Part shown: positions 1 through 6,802 of the stretch, one piece after another
How positions within the stretch are numbered: the stretch's first letter is position 1
Layout of the letters: every line of letters begins with the position of its first letter
Assembly (NCBI GenBank): GCA_039183635.1
Contig: JBCDBL010000052.1
Coordinates: forward strand, 1 to 27,096
Reading direction: 5' to 3'
Length of the DNA stretch: 27,096 nt
DNA from: JBCDBL01 sp039183635
Lineage (GTDB): Bacteria; Pseudomonadota; Alphaproteobacteria; Caulobacterales; Parvularculaceae
Notes under the pieces: model-generated
The model's database searches: none
What the model was told of the DNA's origin: nothing
Seen by the model: only the letters and a program-made list of their open reading frames with translations
Position numbers and translations under genes: made by a program

Positions 1-854
1 CCGTCCCGGTCCGGCCCTTCCCCGGCGATGGCGCCGGTGTCGCCGACGCCGTACCAATCGAAGCACTGGGGTCCGCCCCAGGCTTCAGACAGGGAATCCT
101 TGTCCTCCCGACCCATATGGCCGGAAATCATCCGTATTTTGATGTCCTCTCCGGGCGTCAGTCCCTCCTCGGCCGCCACGACGGCGAGACGTTTGATATA
201 GTCCGCGAACCCGACAATGGCCGTCGCCTGGAAATCCTTCATCAGGCGCACCTGCTGGACCGACCGCGTCTCGACGCCGGTGCCGGCGGACATGAACATG
301 GCGCTGGTCCAGTGGATCACCGCTTCCCGCACATAGTGGCCGCCATTGATCATGCCGTGGCCGTAGACGGAATGGACGATGTCGTCGGGGCGGAGGCCTT
401 GGAACCGGTAAAGCCGCGCCAGCAGAAGGTTCTGCACCTCCCGGGAGCGGGCGCCGAACAACAAAACCTGGGGCGTGCCCGTCGTGCCGCTGGTCGTATG
501 AAACACCACCGGCGGGCGGCCGTCCTTATGGGTCTCAAAGCCGCCGAAATCGCCGAAGGGCGGATGGTCGGCGATGCTCGCCATCAGGTCCGACTTGTCG
601 TAGACGGGCAATTTCGCAATATCCTGAAGACCCTTAATATCGCCGGCCTCAATGCCCTTTGCCCCCCAAAGCCGCCGGTAAAACGGCGTCGCCCAGGCCC
701 TGGCCATGGCCCTTTGGAACAGCGCGTCCTGACGGGCGAACAGCTCGTCCCGGCTCACCGTTTTGGCGAAGGTGAGGAAATCATCTCCAATCGGATGGTC
801 GTTGGCGATCCCTTCCGCATCGGCCGCGGTGAAATAGCTTTTATGGTCGCTCAT
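1..854 (-). CDS. PaaK-like adenylate-forming CoA ligase (partial, 3' end outside window)
   Basis: N-terminal 284 codons of an ANL-superfamily enzyme, read from ATG at 854 to the window edge with no stop. These enzymes activate a carboxylic acid as its acyl-AMP and usually pass it to CoA. The phosphate-binding loop is visible as TTSGTTGTP (residues 120-128). A PaaK-like stretch reads DWYGVGDTG (266-274), where the usual A5 motif would be YGxTE or YGLSE. Here the glutamate position appears to be Asp272. The C-terminal lid domain is not in the window. The start has an AGGAG-type ribosome site about 10 bases upstream and lies 23 bases after the preceding MmgE/PrpD stop, so it is probably the third gene of the leftward unit. 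The substrate cannot be read from the sequence. Family assignment is firm; calling it phenylacetate-CoA ligase proper would not be justified. Confidence 0.85.
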   Translation of the reverse strand, partial: MSDHKSYFTAADAEGIANDHPIGDDFLTFAKTVSRDELFARQDALFQRAMARAWATPFYRRLWGAKGIEAGDIKGLQDIAKLPVYDKSDLMASIADHPPFGDFGGFETHKDGRPPVVFHTTSGTTGTPQVLLFGARSREVQNLLLARLYRFQGLRPDDIVHSVYGHGMINGGHYVREAVIHWTSAMFMSAGTGVETRSVQQVRLMKDFQATAIVGFADYIKRLAVVAAEEGLTPGEDIKIRMISGHMGREDKDSLSEAWGGPQCFDWYGVGDTGAIAGEGPDRD

Positions 855-877
855 GTTCCTATGTCCTCTCCTTTTTA

Positions 878-2245
878 TCAGGACGCCGCGGAAAACAAAC
901 CGACAAGCGCAGCGACGTCCGGCTCGTCCTCCAAGGCGTCAACCCGGACGATCGCCGCCTCCGCCGCATCGGCGCTCCCTGCGCCGAAGGCGATGCAGCC
1001 GCGAAATTTCTGAAGATGCGCCTCCCGCGACATCGGGTCCGCCGGCGATCCGTACAGACGGTCTATGGCGACACGTTTTACGGCGCCGTCGACAAGGCGC
1101 GCCTCAAGCGTCGCCGGCGCGAAGGCCGCAGGGTCCGGATTGCCGTCGTCGATCACGCGAACGCGCCGGGCGAGACCCAGCGTTTCAGGATCGGACAACG
1201 CTTCGGGCGAGAAGTCGCCAAGCCCCACCGTCCCGTTGCGTAACGTCACGGCGGCGAGATAAGGAAAACACAGCCGCGCATAGTTGACGGACAGATCTTC
1301 CGTCACGGGCCGCCCCACAAGCCGGTGTATCAGCGGCGGCGCGGTGAGCGTAAGGCTGTCGAGGGCCCCGGCCGTCACCCCTTCATCCGTCTTCAAACAC
1401 TGCACGGCGACGATGCCGCCCTGGGCCGCGCGACCCGTGGGAAAGGGTTTGTGGCTCACCTGCGCAATGCGCCAGACCTCGCCAAGACTGTCGAGCACGG
1501 GCGCAAGCTCATAATCCCCCTCAAATAAGGGGAGATAACCGAACGGTCCGTCCACGGCGTCATTTGCGCCCGGCACGCCGGCGGCGGCGAGGTCGACGGC
1601 GACAAGGGCCGCCCGGGCGGCGGCGGCGATCTGCACGGGAAGCGCGGGCTTGCCCTCCACATGGGCCTGCATCGTTCCGGCCGCTTGGGACAGAGCGTAG
1701 CCGAGGGCGTCGAGGGCCGCCGCCTCCGACAGGCCCCTCAAACGCGCGCAGCCGAGGGTCGCGCCGAAAACGCCGGCCGTCGCGGGGCGGAAGAATTTGA
1801 TCGGCGCCTTGGCCGCAACCCCCAGCCCGGTGGCGATATCGACGGCCGCCGTCATGGCGGCGATGAACGTCGCGCCGTCGACGGGGCCTGACCGCGCCGC
1901 CTCGGCCGTCAACGCGGCGAAGATCGTGGCCATCGGATGGACCACCGCCGGCTCGTGGACGCAATCATATTCCTGGCAATGGATCTGGAAGCCGTTCACA
2001 TAGGCGGCGGAGGGCGGCGGCAGCGAAACGGCGCGGCCCAACACGGGCGCCGCAGCGCCCCTCGGCGCGCCCCATTGTTCCACCACGGAAAAAATCTCAT
2101 CGGCATAGGGCGCCTTCGCCCCCGCGACGCCGACGCCCAACGTGTCGAGGAAGAACGTTTTCGCCGCGCGGCGGGCCTCTTCCGGCATATCCTCATAGGA
2201 CGCGCCAAGGGCGTGACGGACAAAAAGGCGGCTGGTCTCGATCAT
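878..2245 (-). CDS. MmgE/PrpD family protein (subfamily with Arg in place of the active-site His)
   Basis: 455 residues, the usual length for the MmgE/PrpD family, which includes 2-methylcitrate dehydratase, cis-aconitate decarboxylase and some epimerases. The first active-site segment is recognisable as YDCVHEPAVVHP (Asp94, His97, His103). The second reads FFRPATAG (151-158), where other members have a His before the x-T motif; here it is Arg153. Lys199 in EGKPALPVQ probably fills the family lysine position. The ATG overlaps the upstream gene's TGA as ATGA, so translation is probably coupled. I recall a group of MmgE/PrpD paralogues with the same FFRPATAG segment, so this is likely a subfamily with its own reaction rather than a broken gene. 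Substrate unknown; dehydratase, decarboxylase or epimerase are all possible. Confidence 0.88.
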   Translation of the reverse strand: MIETSRLFVRHALGASYEDMPEEARRAAKTFFLDTLGVGVAGAKAPYADEIFSVVEQWGAPRGAAAPVLGRAVSLPPPSAAYVNGFQIHCQEYDCVHEPAVVHPMATIFAALTAEAARSGPVDGATFIAAMTAAVDIATGLGVAAKAPIKFFRPATAGVFGATLGCARLRGLSEAAALDALGYALSQAAGTMQAHVEGKPALPVQIAAAARAALVAVDLAAAGVPGANDAVDGPFGYLPLFEGDYELAPVLDSLGEVWRIAQVSHKPFPTGRAAQGGIVAVQCLKTDEGVTAGALDSLTLTAPPLIHRLVGRPVTEDLSVNYARLCFPYLAAVTLRNGTVGLGDFSPEALSDPETLGLARRVRVIDDGNPDPAAFAPATLEARLVDGAVKRVAIDRLYGSPADPMSREAHLQKFRGCIAFGAGSADAAEAAIVRVDALEDEPDVAALVGLFSAAS

Positions 2246-3606
2246 GGCGCCGCTCCTTTCGGCAACGCCTTAATGACGGCCTCTAACGATCCGCCCTCCC
2301 CCAAAACCAGGGCGGCGGCGATCAACCTGTCTGACCCCACGGCGTCCATACCCCCGGCTGCCATGAGGGCCCGGGCCTTGTCCTCAAGCGCCGCCTCTGA
2401 CAAGGGGTTTTCCGGGTCGCCCAGCGCGTCGGGAGCGGCGGCGGAAACGGTCTCGCCGGTTGCCAGATGCGCCCGCACCTCTGCGCCGTAATGATCCGGA
2501 TACGCGCTGTCATAGGGCGCGGCGCTCTCAACGCGGCAAACCTCCCGCAGGCGCGCGACGGACGGCTTGGCGACATAGTCGAGGTCAAACGCCGCCAGCG
2601 GCGGCGGGCCGTCCGCGAGGGCCGCAGCGACCGAATGCTGCAATGAAAACTTCGCCTGCAGAACAGTTTCCGGTTGAGGCGTATCGCAGAATTTTACGGC
2701 GTCGGCGTAGGTGAGAATATCGATCGCTTCTATAGCGGCAGAGTCCACGCGCGGGCGAAGGGCCAGGGCTGCGTCGATCGCCGCATGGGCGTGGCGGCAG
2801 GCGGGCCAGGGCTTGAAACTCACCTCGAAAATCCGCCAGGGGCCTTCAGGGTCTTTCAAAATATCCTTCGGCGCGCCGTCCGGGCACATCGCTTCAAAAA
2901 AGCCTTGCGGGCCCTCCAGTACAAAGCGCGGGCCTGTAAAGCCCTGTTGCGCCAGCATCGCCGCCAGCAGGCCGGCATGGGCGGCCCGCCCGCCATGGAG
3001 CTGTTTCGACATCACAGGCTCATGGCGCACGGCCCACAGGCCGGAGCTCTGGGTCCCCGCATTGCCGAGGGCCCATACGCTCTCCTCCCCAGACAGTCCG
3101 AACACAGACGCGGCGGCCGCCGCCGCGCCGAACGGGCCGCAAGTCGCCGTGTTGTGCCAATGGGCGTAATGGCCCGGCCCGACGGCGGCGCCAATCCGCA
3201 CCATCGCCTCAACACCGCGCACGACACCGTCGAGAAACGCCGCGCCGTCCGCGCCCGCGTGCTGGGCCGCGGCCAGGGCCGCCGGAATAACGACCGGTCC
3301 GGGGTGCAAAATCGCCGTGCCGTGGACGTCATCCATCTCCAGAACGCCGCCCGCCGCGCCGTTCGGCAGAACCGCCGCCAAGGCGCCCGCCGCACCGCCT
3401 CCTATAACAGAGCACGGGCCCGCATCCTCTTCAGCCGAAATTTTAGCAAGTGTTCGAACCGCCTCCGCCGGCGCGCCCGCCGCGGCGCATCCCAGCCAAT
3501 CGAGGACATGCAAGGCGGCGCGACGGCGGGTTTCGCCATCCACCGACCGGGAGAGTATGTCGACGAGCTCTTCGGTGAGAGAGCTTGCTTTAATTTGTCC
3601 GGACAT
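2242..3606 (-). CDS. MmgE/PrpD family protein (canonical active site)
   Basis: 454 residues, full family length. The classical pocket residues are present: MDDVHGTAILHPG (Asp92/Asp93, His95, His101), HWHNTATCG (His151) and SKQLHGGRAAHAG (Lys201). Together these support a working dehydratase, decarboxylase or isomerase acting on a di- or tricarboxylate. It is the first gene of the leftward unit and shares an ATGA overlap with the second, divergent MmgE/PrpD gene. The two are clearly different subfamilies, not a recent tandem duplication. The start at 3606 lies only about 6 bases after a possible -10 element and has only a weak AGAAG upstream, so the leader is very short or absent. No prpB, prpC or acnD is nearby, so a standard methylcitrate cycle is not supported. 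Confidence 0.9.
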   Translation of the reverse strand: MSGQIKASSLTEELVDILSRSVDGETRRRAALHVLDWLGCAAAGAPAEAVRTLAKISAEEDAGPCSVIGGGAAGALAAVLPNGAAGGVLEMDDVHGTAILHPGPVVIPAALAAAQHAGADGAAFLDGVVRGVEAMVRIGAAVGPGHYAHWHNTATCGPFGAAAAAASVFGLSGEESVWALGNAGTQSSGLWAVRHEPVMSKQLHGGRAAHAGLLAAMLAQQGFTGPRFVLEGPQGFFEAMCPDGAPKDILKDPEGPWRIFEVSFKPWPACRHAHAAIDAALALRPRVDSAAIEAIDILTYADAVKFCDTPQPETVLQAKFSLQHSVAAALADGPPPLAAFDLDYVAKPSVARLREVCRVESAAPYDSAYPDHYGAEVRAHLATGETVSAAAPDALGDPENPLSEAALEDKARALMAAGGMDAVGSDRLIAAALVLGEGGSLEAVIKALPKGAAP

Positions 3607-3608
3607 AT

Positions 3609-3637
3609 TTAACTTCTACCACGCAAGGTGATAGAAT
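3609..3637 (+). promoter_or_regulatory. Possible sigma-70 promoter of the CoA-transferase/GntR unit
   Basis: TTAACT (3609-3614) and TAGAAT (3632-3637) are separated by 17 bases, upstream of the ribosome site GGGAGAGGAAAC at the 3670 start. The -10 lies within the right arm of the palindrome. The opposite strand offers TTGATT and TAGAAG with 16-base spacing for the leftward genes. Both matches are imperfect. Confidence 0.35.
3614..3636. promoter_or_regulatory. Candidate operator for the adjacent GntR/UTRA regulator
   Basis: Near-perfect inverted repeat TTCTACCAC-GCAAG-GTGATAGAA (8 of 9 arm positions pair, 5-base spacer) in the 63-base gap between the divergent MmgE/PrpD gene (starts 3606) and the CoA-transferase gene (starts 3670). 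It overlaps possible -10 elements for both directions. A dimeric repressor bound here would silence both units, which fits the regulator encoded two genes away. Which protein binds is inference. Confidence 0.5.
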
Positions 3638-3669
3638 CAAATGCGAAACCTTCACGCGGGAGAGGAAAC

Positions 3670-4935
3670 ATGCCGCAACGCCTCACGGCGCGCGCTGCTA
3701 TGACGGCTCTGGCCGACGCTCTAAAGGGGCGCGGGCGGGTGTATGTTCCGGGCTGTTCCGGGGAACCTTTATTATTCGCCGAGGCTTTCGCCCAAGATCC
3801 TGAGATTGCCAGGGGCCTCACTTTTTTCGGCGTCTGGATCCCCGGGGCGAACCGCACCGATTACGCCGCTCTGCACCCTGAGGCGTCATCTGAGGTGTTC
3901 TTCCTCTCTCCAGACTTTAGAGCTTCTTTTGACCGCGGGGCGGCCAGCTTCCGGCCCATGCCATACACCGCCATGTTCCAATGGATGGAGGGGACCGCCC
4001 TCGACGCAGCCCTCCTCCATGTCAGCCCGCCCGACGACCAGGGTCAATGCTCCCTCGGCGTTGCGGCGGATTTCACGCCGGCGGTGATGCACCGGGCGCC
4101 GCTCAAAATCGCCCACGTGAACCCGGCGATGCCGTTCGTCCCCTCCGCGCCGCGCATCCCCTTTGACGCGTTCGACATTGTCGTGGAGGAGGAAGCGCCG
4201 CTGGTCGCCTATGACTGCGGCCGCCTCAACCCGGCGTTTGAAGATATCGCGCGCCACATCACCGGCCTCATCGAGGATGGCGACACGCTGCAATTCGGCC
4301 TTGGCAAGGTGCAAACGGCTGTTCTGTCCGCTTTGCAGGCCAAGAAGAACCTTCGCATACACTCCGGCATGGTGTCGGACCCTGTGCTTGGACTGCTCGA
4401 TACGGCCCTGGCGGACGAACCGAATGCGCTCACCACGGGCGTCGCCCTTGGCTCTGAGGCGCTGTATCAACGGTTGGCCGAAGACAAGCGGGCGAATTTC
4501 GCGCCGGTCTCCCACACGCACAATATCCGGGTGCTGGCGTCTTTGGAAAATTTCACCGCCATAAACTCCGTCGTCGACATCGATCTGTTCGGCCAGGCGA
4601 ACGGTGAATTTATCGGCGGCCGGCAGATCAGCGGCGCCGGCGGGCTGGTGGACTTTTTACGGGGCGCCCGCATCGCCCCGGGCGGCAAAGCCATTGTCGC
4701 CCTTAATGCTGCAACGAAAGACGGCGCAACCTCCCGCATCGTTCCGCGATTGCCCGAAGGCGTTCCCCCGTCCATCGCCCGAGGGGACATCGGCTTTGTC
4801 GTCACGGAACACGGGATTGCAAATATCGGCGCGCTCGACATAGACGCCAGAGCCGCCGCGCTTATAGAGGTCGCCGCGCCGGCGTTTCGCGATACATTAT
4901 CAAACGCCTGGGACGACATGCGCAAGGCCATGTAA
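3670..4935 (+). CDS. Acetyl-CoA hydrolase/CoA-transferase family protein lacking the usual catalytic Glu
   Basis: 421 residues, typical for the 4-hydroxybutyrate CoA-transferase/acetyl-CoA hydrolase family, which moves CoA between acyl groups and free acids through a glutamyl-CoA intermediate. Recognisable segments include VSPPDDQGQCSLG, IEDGDTLQFGLGKVQTAVL, INSVVDIDLFGQANGEFIGG and the C-terminal FVVTEHGIANI. The position normally holding the catalytic glutamate (hHSEM-type motif) reads IHSGMVSDP, so Gly233 appears to replace Glu. I chose ATG 3670 because GGGAGAGGAAAC precedes it closely; a GTG at 3628 in the same frame would overlap the promoter region and has no ribosome site. It is followed after 3 bases by the GntR gene. 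The protein may be a hydrolase or isomerase-like variant, or a transferase using another residue. Confidence 0.85.
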   Translation: MPQRLTARAAMTALADALKGRGRVYVPGCSGEPLLFAEAFAQDPEIARGLTFFGVWIPGANRTDYAALHPEASSEVFFLSPDFRASFDRGAASFRPMPYTAMFQWMEGTALDAALLHVSPPDDQGQCSLGVAADFTPAVMHRAPLKIAHVNPAMPFVPSAPRIPFDAFDIVVEEEAPLVAYDCGRLNPAFEDIARHITGLIEDGDTLQFGLGKVQTAVLSALQAKKNLRIHSGMVSDPVLGLLDTALADEPNALTTGVALGSEALYQRLAEDKRANFAPVSHTHNIRVLASLENFTAINSVVDIDLFGQANGEFIGGRQISGAGGLVDFLRGARIAPGGKAIVALNAATKDGATSRIVPRLPEGVPPSIARGDIGFVVTEHGIANIGALDIDARAAALIEVAAPAFRDTLSNAWDDMRKAM

Positions 4936-4938
4936 AAG

Positions 4939-5694
4939 ATGACGCACGCTAACCATATCGCAACAGATGACGGCCAGCCGCGCTACGTCCGCCTCGCCAA
5001 TACGCTCCGGCGAGCGATTACGGACGGGAAATATCCCGTGGGCGCGCGCCTGCCGACGGAGATGGAGCTGTGCGCCGCCCACAAAGTCAGCCGCTTCACA
5101 GCGCGCGAGGCGCTGCGCACCTTGCGGGAGGCGGGCCTCATCCAGCGCCGGCGCGGCGCGGGCACCGTCGTCGTCGCGGAAGCTGCTCCGGCGGCGTTCC
5201 ACCAGCCCCTCGGCGGCGTCGACGACCTCCTGCAATACGCCGAGGCCGCGCGCCTCGACATGACAAACTACGGCCCCGCGGCGCCGGACGAAGAGACAGC
5301 GTCCGCCCTCGGCCTGTCCCGCCACGCCGATTACGTCAAAGTGACGGGCCTCAGGCGCAGCGCCGACGCCGCGCCCCCGATCGGGCATACGGAGATTTAC
5401 GTGCGCGCCGACATCGCGCCGTCCCGGGCGACGATGAAAAACCTCTCCGGCGCCATCATCAGCCATGTGGAGGAGGCGACGGGCTTGAACCTCGCCCGCA
5501 TCGAACAGGAAATCTCCGGGGCAAGCCTACCCGCCGACATCGCCGCAACGCTCGCGGCGGAGCCAGGCACCCCGGCCCTGCGCACCCTCAGGCGGTTCTA
5601 CGATGATAAAGACCGACTGCTGGTCGCCTCGGACACGCTGCACCCGGCCGGGCGGTTCGTTTACAGACAAACAGTGATGCGGGCGAAGGATTAA
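4939..5694 (+). CDS. GntR-family transcriptional regulator with UTRA effector domain (HutC type)
   Basis: 251 residues. Residues about 15-80 form the winged helix-turn-helix typical of GntR proteins: RYVRLANTLRRAI, then GARLPTEMELCAAHKVSR, then AREALRTLREAGLIQRRRGAGT. Residues about 95-245 match a UTRA ligand-binding domain, with the usual late features ALRTLRRFYDD and a final Tyr-rich strand ending FVYRQTVMR. Such proteins commonly repress nearby catabolic genes until a pathway metabolite binds. The gene starts 3 bases after the CoA-transferase stop, so they are co-transcribed, and the palindrome in the divergent promoter is a natural target. Its stop TAA overlaps the stop of the convergent DUF805 gene. 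The ligand is unknown. Confidence 0.9.
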   Translation: MTHANHIATDDGQPRYVRLANTLRRAITDGKYPVGARLPTEMELCAAHKVSRFTAREALRTLREAGLIQRRRGAGTVVVAEAAPAAFHQPLGGVDDLLQYAEAARLDMTNYGPAAPDEETASALGLSRHADYVKVTGLRRSADAAPPIGHTEIYVRADIAPSRATMKNLSGAIISHVEEATGLNLARIEQEISGASLPADIAATLAAEPGTPALRTLRRFYDDKDRLLVASDTLHPAGRFVYRQTVMRAKD

Positions 5695-6026
5695 ATCGAT
5701 GCGGACGGCCCGCCAAAGGGATCGCGACCATATTCATTGTCGCCCCTGACGCCCTCCAAAATACCGAGATCGATCACCACCCAAAGGAAGCCGAGCCCCG
5801 GAATTAAGCTCAAAAGCGACCACCATCCCGACTTGCCGCGGTCATGGCAGCGTTTCACGGCAATCGCAAACCAAGGATACAAGATCGCGACGGAAATAAG
5901 CGCAATGGCCGGCTGCAGCAGGACTGTACACAGAAAATAAAGAATAAGTAGGACGCCGAACCCCGTCCAAAAACCCTTCCGTCCGATACGACCTTCAAAA
6001 TCGGTGAAGAGGAATTTCCAATCCAT
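5691..6026 (-). CDS. DUF805 family small membrane protein
   Basis: 111 residues with the hallmarks of DUF805: an N-terminal FEGRIGRKGFW, hydrophobic segments at about 23-54 and 68-92, the intervening KRCHDRGKSGWW motif and a C-terminal GDNEYGRDPFG. Members are inner-membrane proteins without an established biochemical role. Ribosome-site-like GGAAGGGG and AAGGAG sequences lie ahead of ATG 6026. Its TAA and the TAA of the convergent GntR gene share the palindrome TTAA at 5691-5694, so the two transcription units abut with no room for a separate terminator. It lies 74 bases downstream of the ATP12 gene on the same strand and may be read through from it. Confidence 0.88.
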   Translation of the reverse strand: MDWKFLFTDFEGRIGRKGFWTGFGVLLILYFLCTVLLQPAIALISVAILYPWFAIAVKRCHDRGKSGWWSLLSLIPGLGFLWVVIDLGILEGVRGDNEYGRDPFGGPSASI

Positions 6027-6100
6027 GACGCCCCTTCCGTCTCCTTCGCCTGTGAATCGTTTTTTGTTAGTCTATCCTGACAAGGCGCGGCGCAAAAGCG

Positions 6101-6802
6101 CTATCGCAAGGCCCGTAAATACGCTGCAACGCACAAAAATTCCTGGCGCATCCCCGCCTCCCGGGCGGCGGCCTCCGCATCGACGCCCCACTTTTCCGCC
6201 TGGAACGCCTCATCAAGGCGCGCGGCGGCGAACAGGGCCTCCGGCGCATCGTCTCCCTTCCAAACCGCCAGCGCTAAAACGCCAGACCCGGACAGAGCTG
6301 CAGCGGTTTTCAAACCAATAAGATCAAAAGCGTCCGCCTCACCCAAAACCCGCGCTGCGGCCGCCAGAGCCGCAGGCGATTGCTCCACGGCGATCACGCC
6401 GGCGACGGGGGTTAACTCAACGCCATGGACGCGGCCCGCCCAGGCAAGATAGGGGTCCCATATCTCCCGCTGACGCTCGGCAAGCGCATCGGGCGCCTCG
6501 GCGCGGTAGCATAAAAGGTCCGTACGGAAGAACTCTAACACCTCTTCGCGCCAGGCCGCCGCCTCTGAGGTCCCGCGATCGAGGGCGGTGGTGAGGTGAC
6601 GCGTCGCGGTCATTTCCGTTAACGTCACAGTCTCCTCCTGCGCCGCCCATTCCTCCGCGACAAGCTCCGCCACGGCTTCATTCGGCGCCGCCAGAACCTT
6701 GCGCGCCGGCGTCTTTGCGGATCGACCGTCCAGGAGGATAGCAAAACCGTCAGTCGTTTTCTCAACGGACACGGTCTTATAAAAACGTTTCGGTTCTGTC
6801 AT
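6101..6802 (-). CDS. ATP12-family F1-ATPase assembly chaperone
   Basis: 233 residues, matching the bacterial ATP12 family found mainly in alphaproteobacteria and mitochondria, where the protein binds the F1 alpha subunit during ATP synthase assembly. Visible family segments include the N-terminal RFYKTVSVEK, LLDGRSAKTPAR (24-35), AEEWAAQEE, TRHLTTALDR, the EVLEFFRTDLLCYRA stretch (87-101) and IWDPYLAW. The C-terminal part carries LIGLKTAAALSGSGVLALAV. Its ATG overlaps the upstream pseudouridine synthase stop (ATGA, 6799-6802), so it is translated from the same message. Many alphaproteobacteria have a HAD-type phosphatase between these two genes; none is present here. Confidence 0.92.
   Translation of the reverse strand: MTEPKRFYKTVSVEKTTDGFAILLDGRSAKTPARKVLAAPNEAVAELVAEEWAAQEETVTLTEMTATRHLTTALDRGTSEAAAWREEVLEFFRTDLLCYRAEAPDALAERQREIWDPYLAWAGRVHGVELTPVAGVIAVEQSPAALAAAARVLGEADAFDLIGLKTAAALSGSGVLALAVWKGDDAPEALFAAARLDEAFQAEKWGVDAEAAAREAGMRQEFLCVAAYLRALR

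Noticed and set aside
117..1013. 298-codon plus-strand reading frame opposite the ligase gene
   Set aside because: It is antisense to a clear ANL-ligase frame and crosses into the next gene. Its Arg/Ala/Gly/His-rich composition is typical of shadow frames in GC-rich DNA and shows no family motif.
2674..3612. 312-codon plus-strand reading frame opposite the first MmgE/PrpD gene
   Set aside because: Arginine-rich antisense shadow with no motif, covering the active-site codons of a well-supported MmgE/PrpD gene.
3628..3669. GTG start giving the CoA-transferase 14 extra residues
   Set aside because: No ribosome site, and it would lie inside the candidate operator and -10. ATG 3670 has GGGAGAGGAAAC directly upstream.
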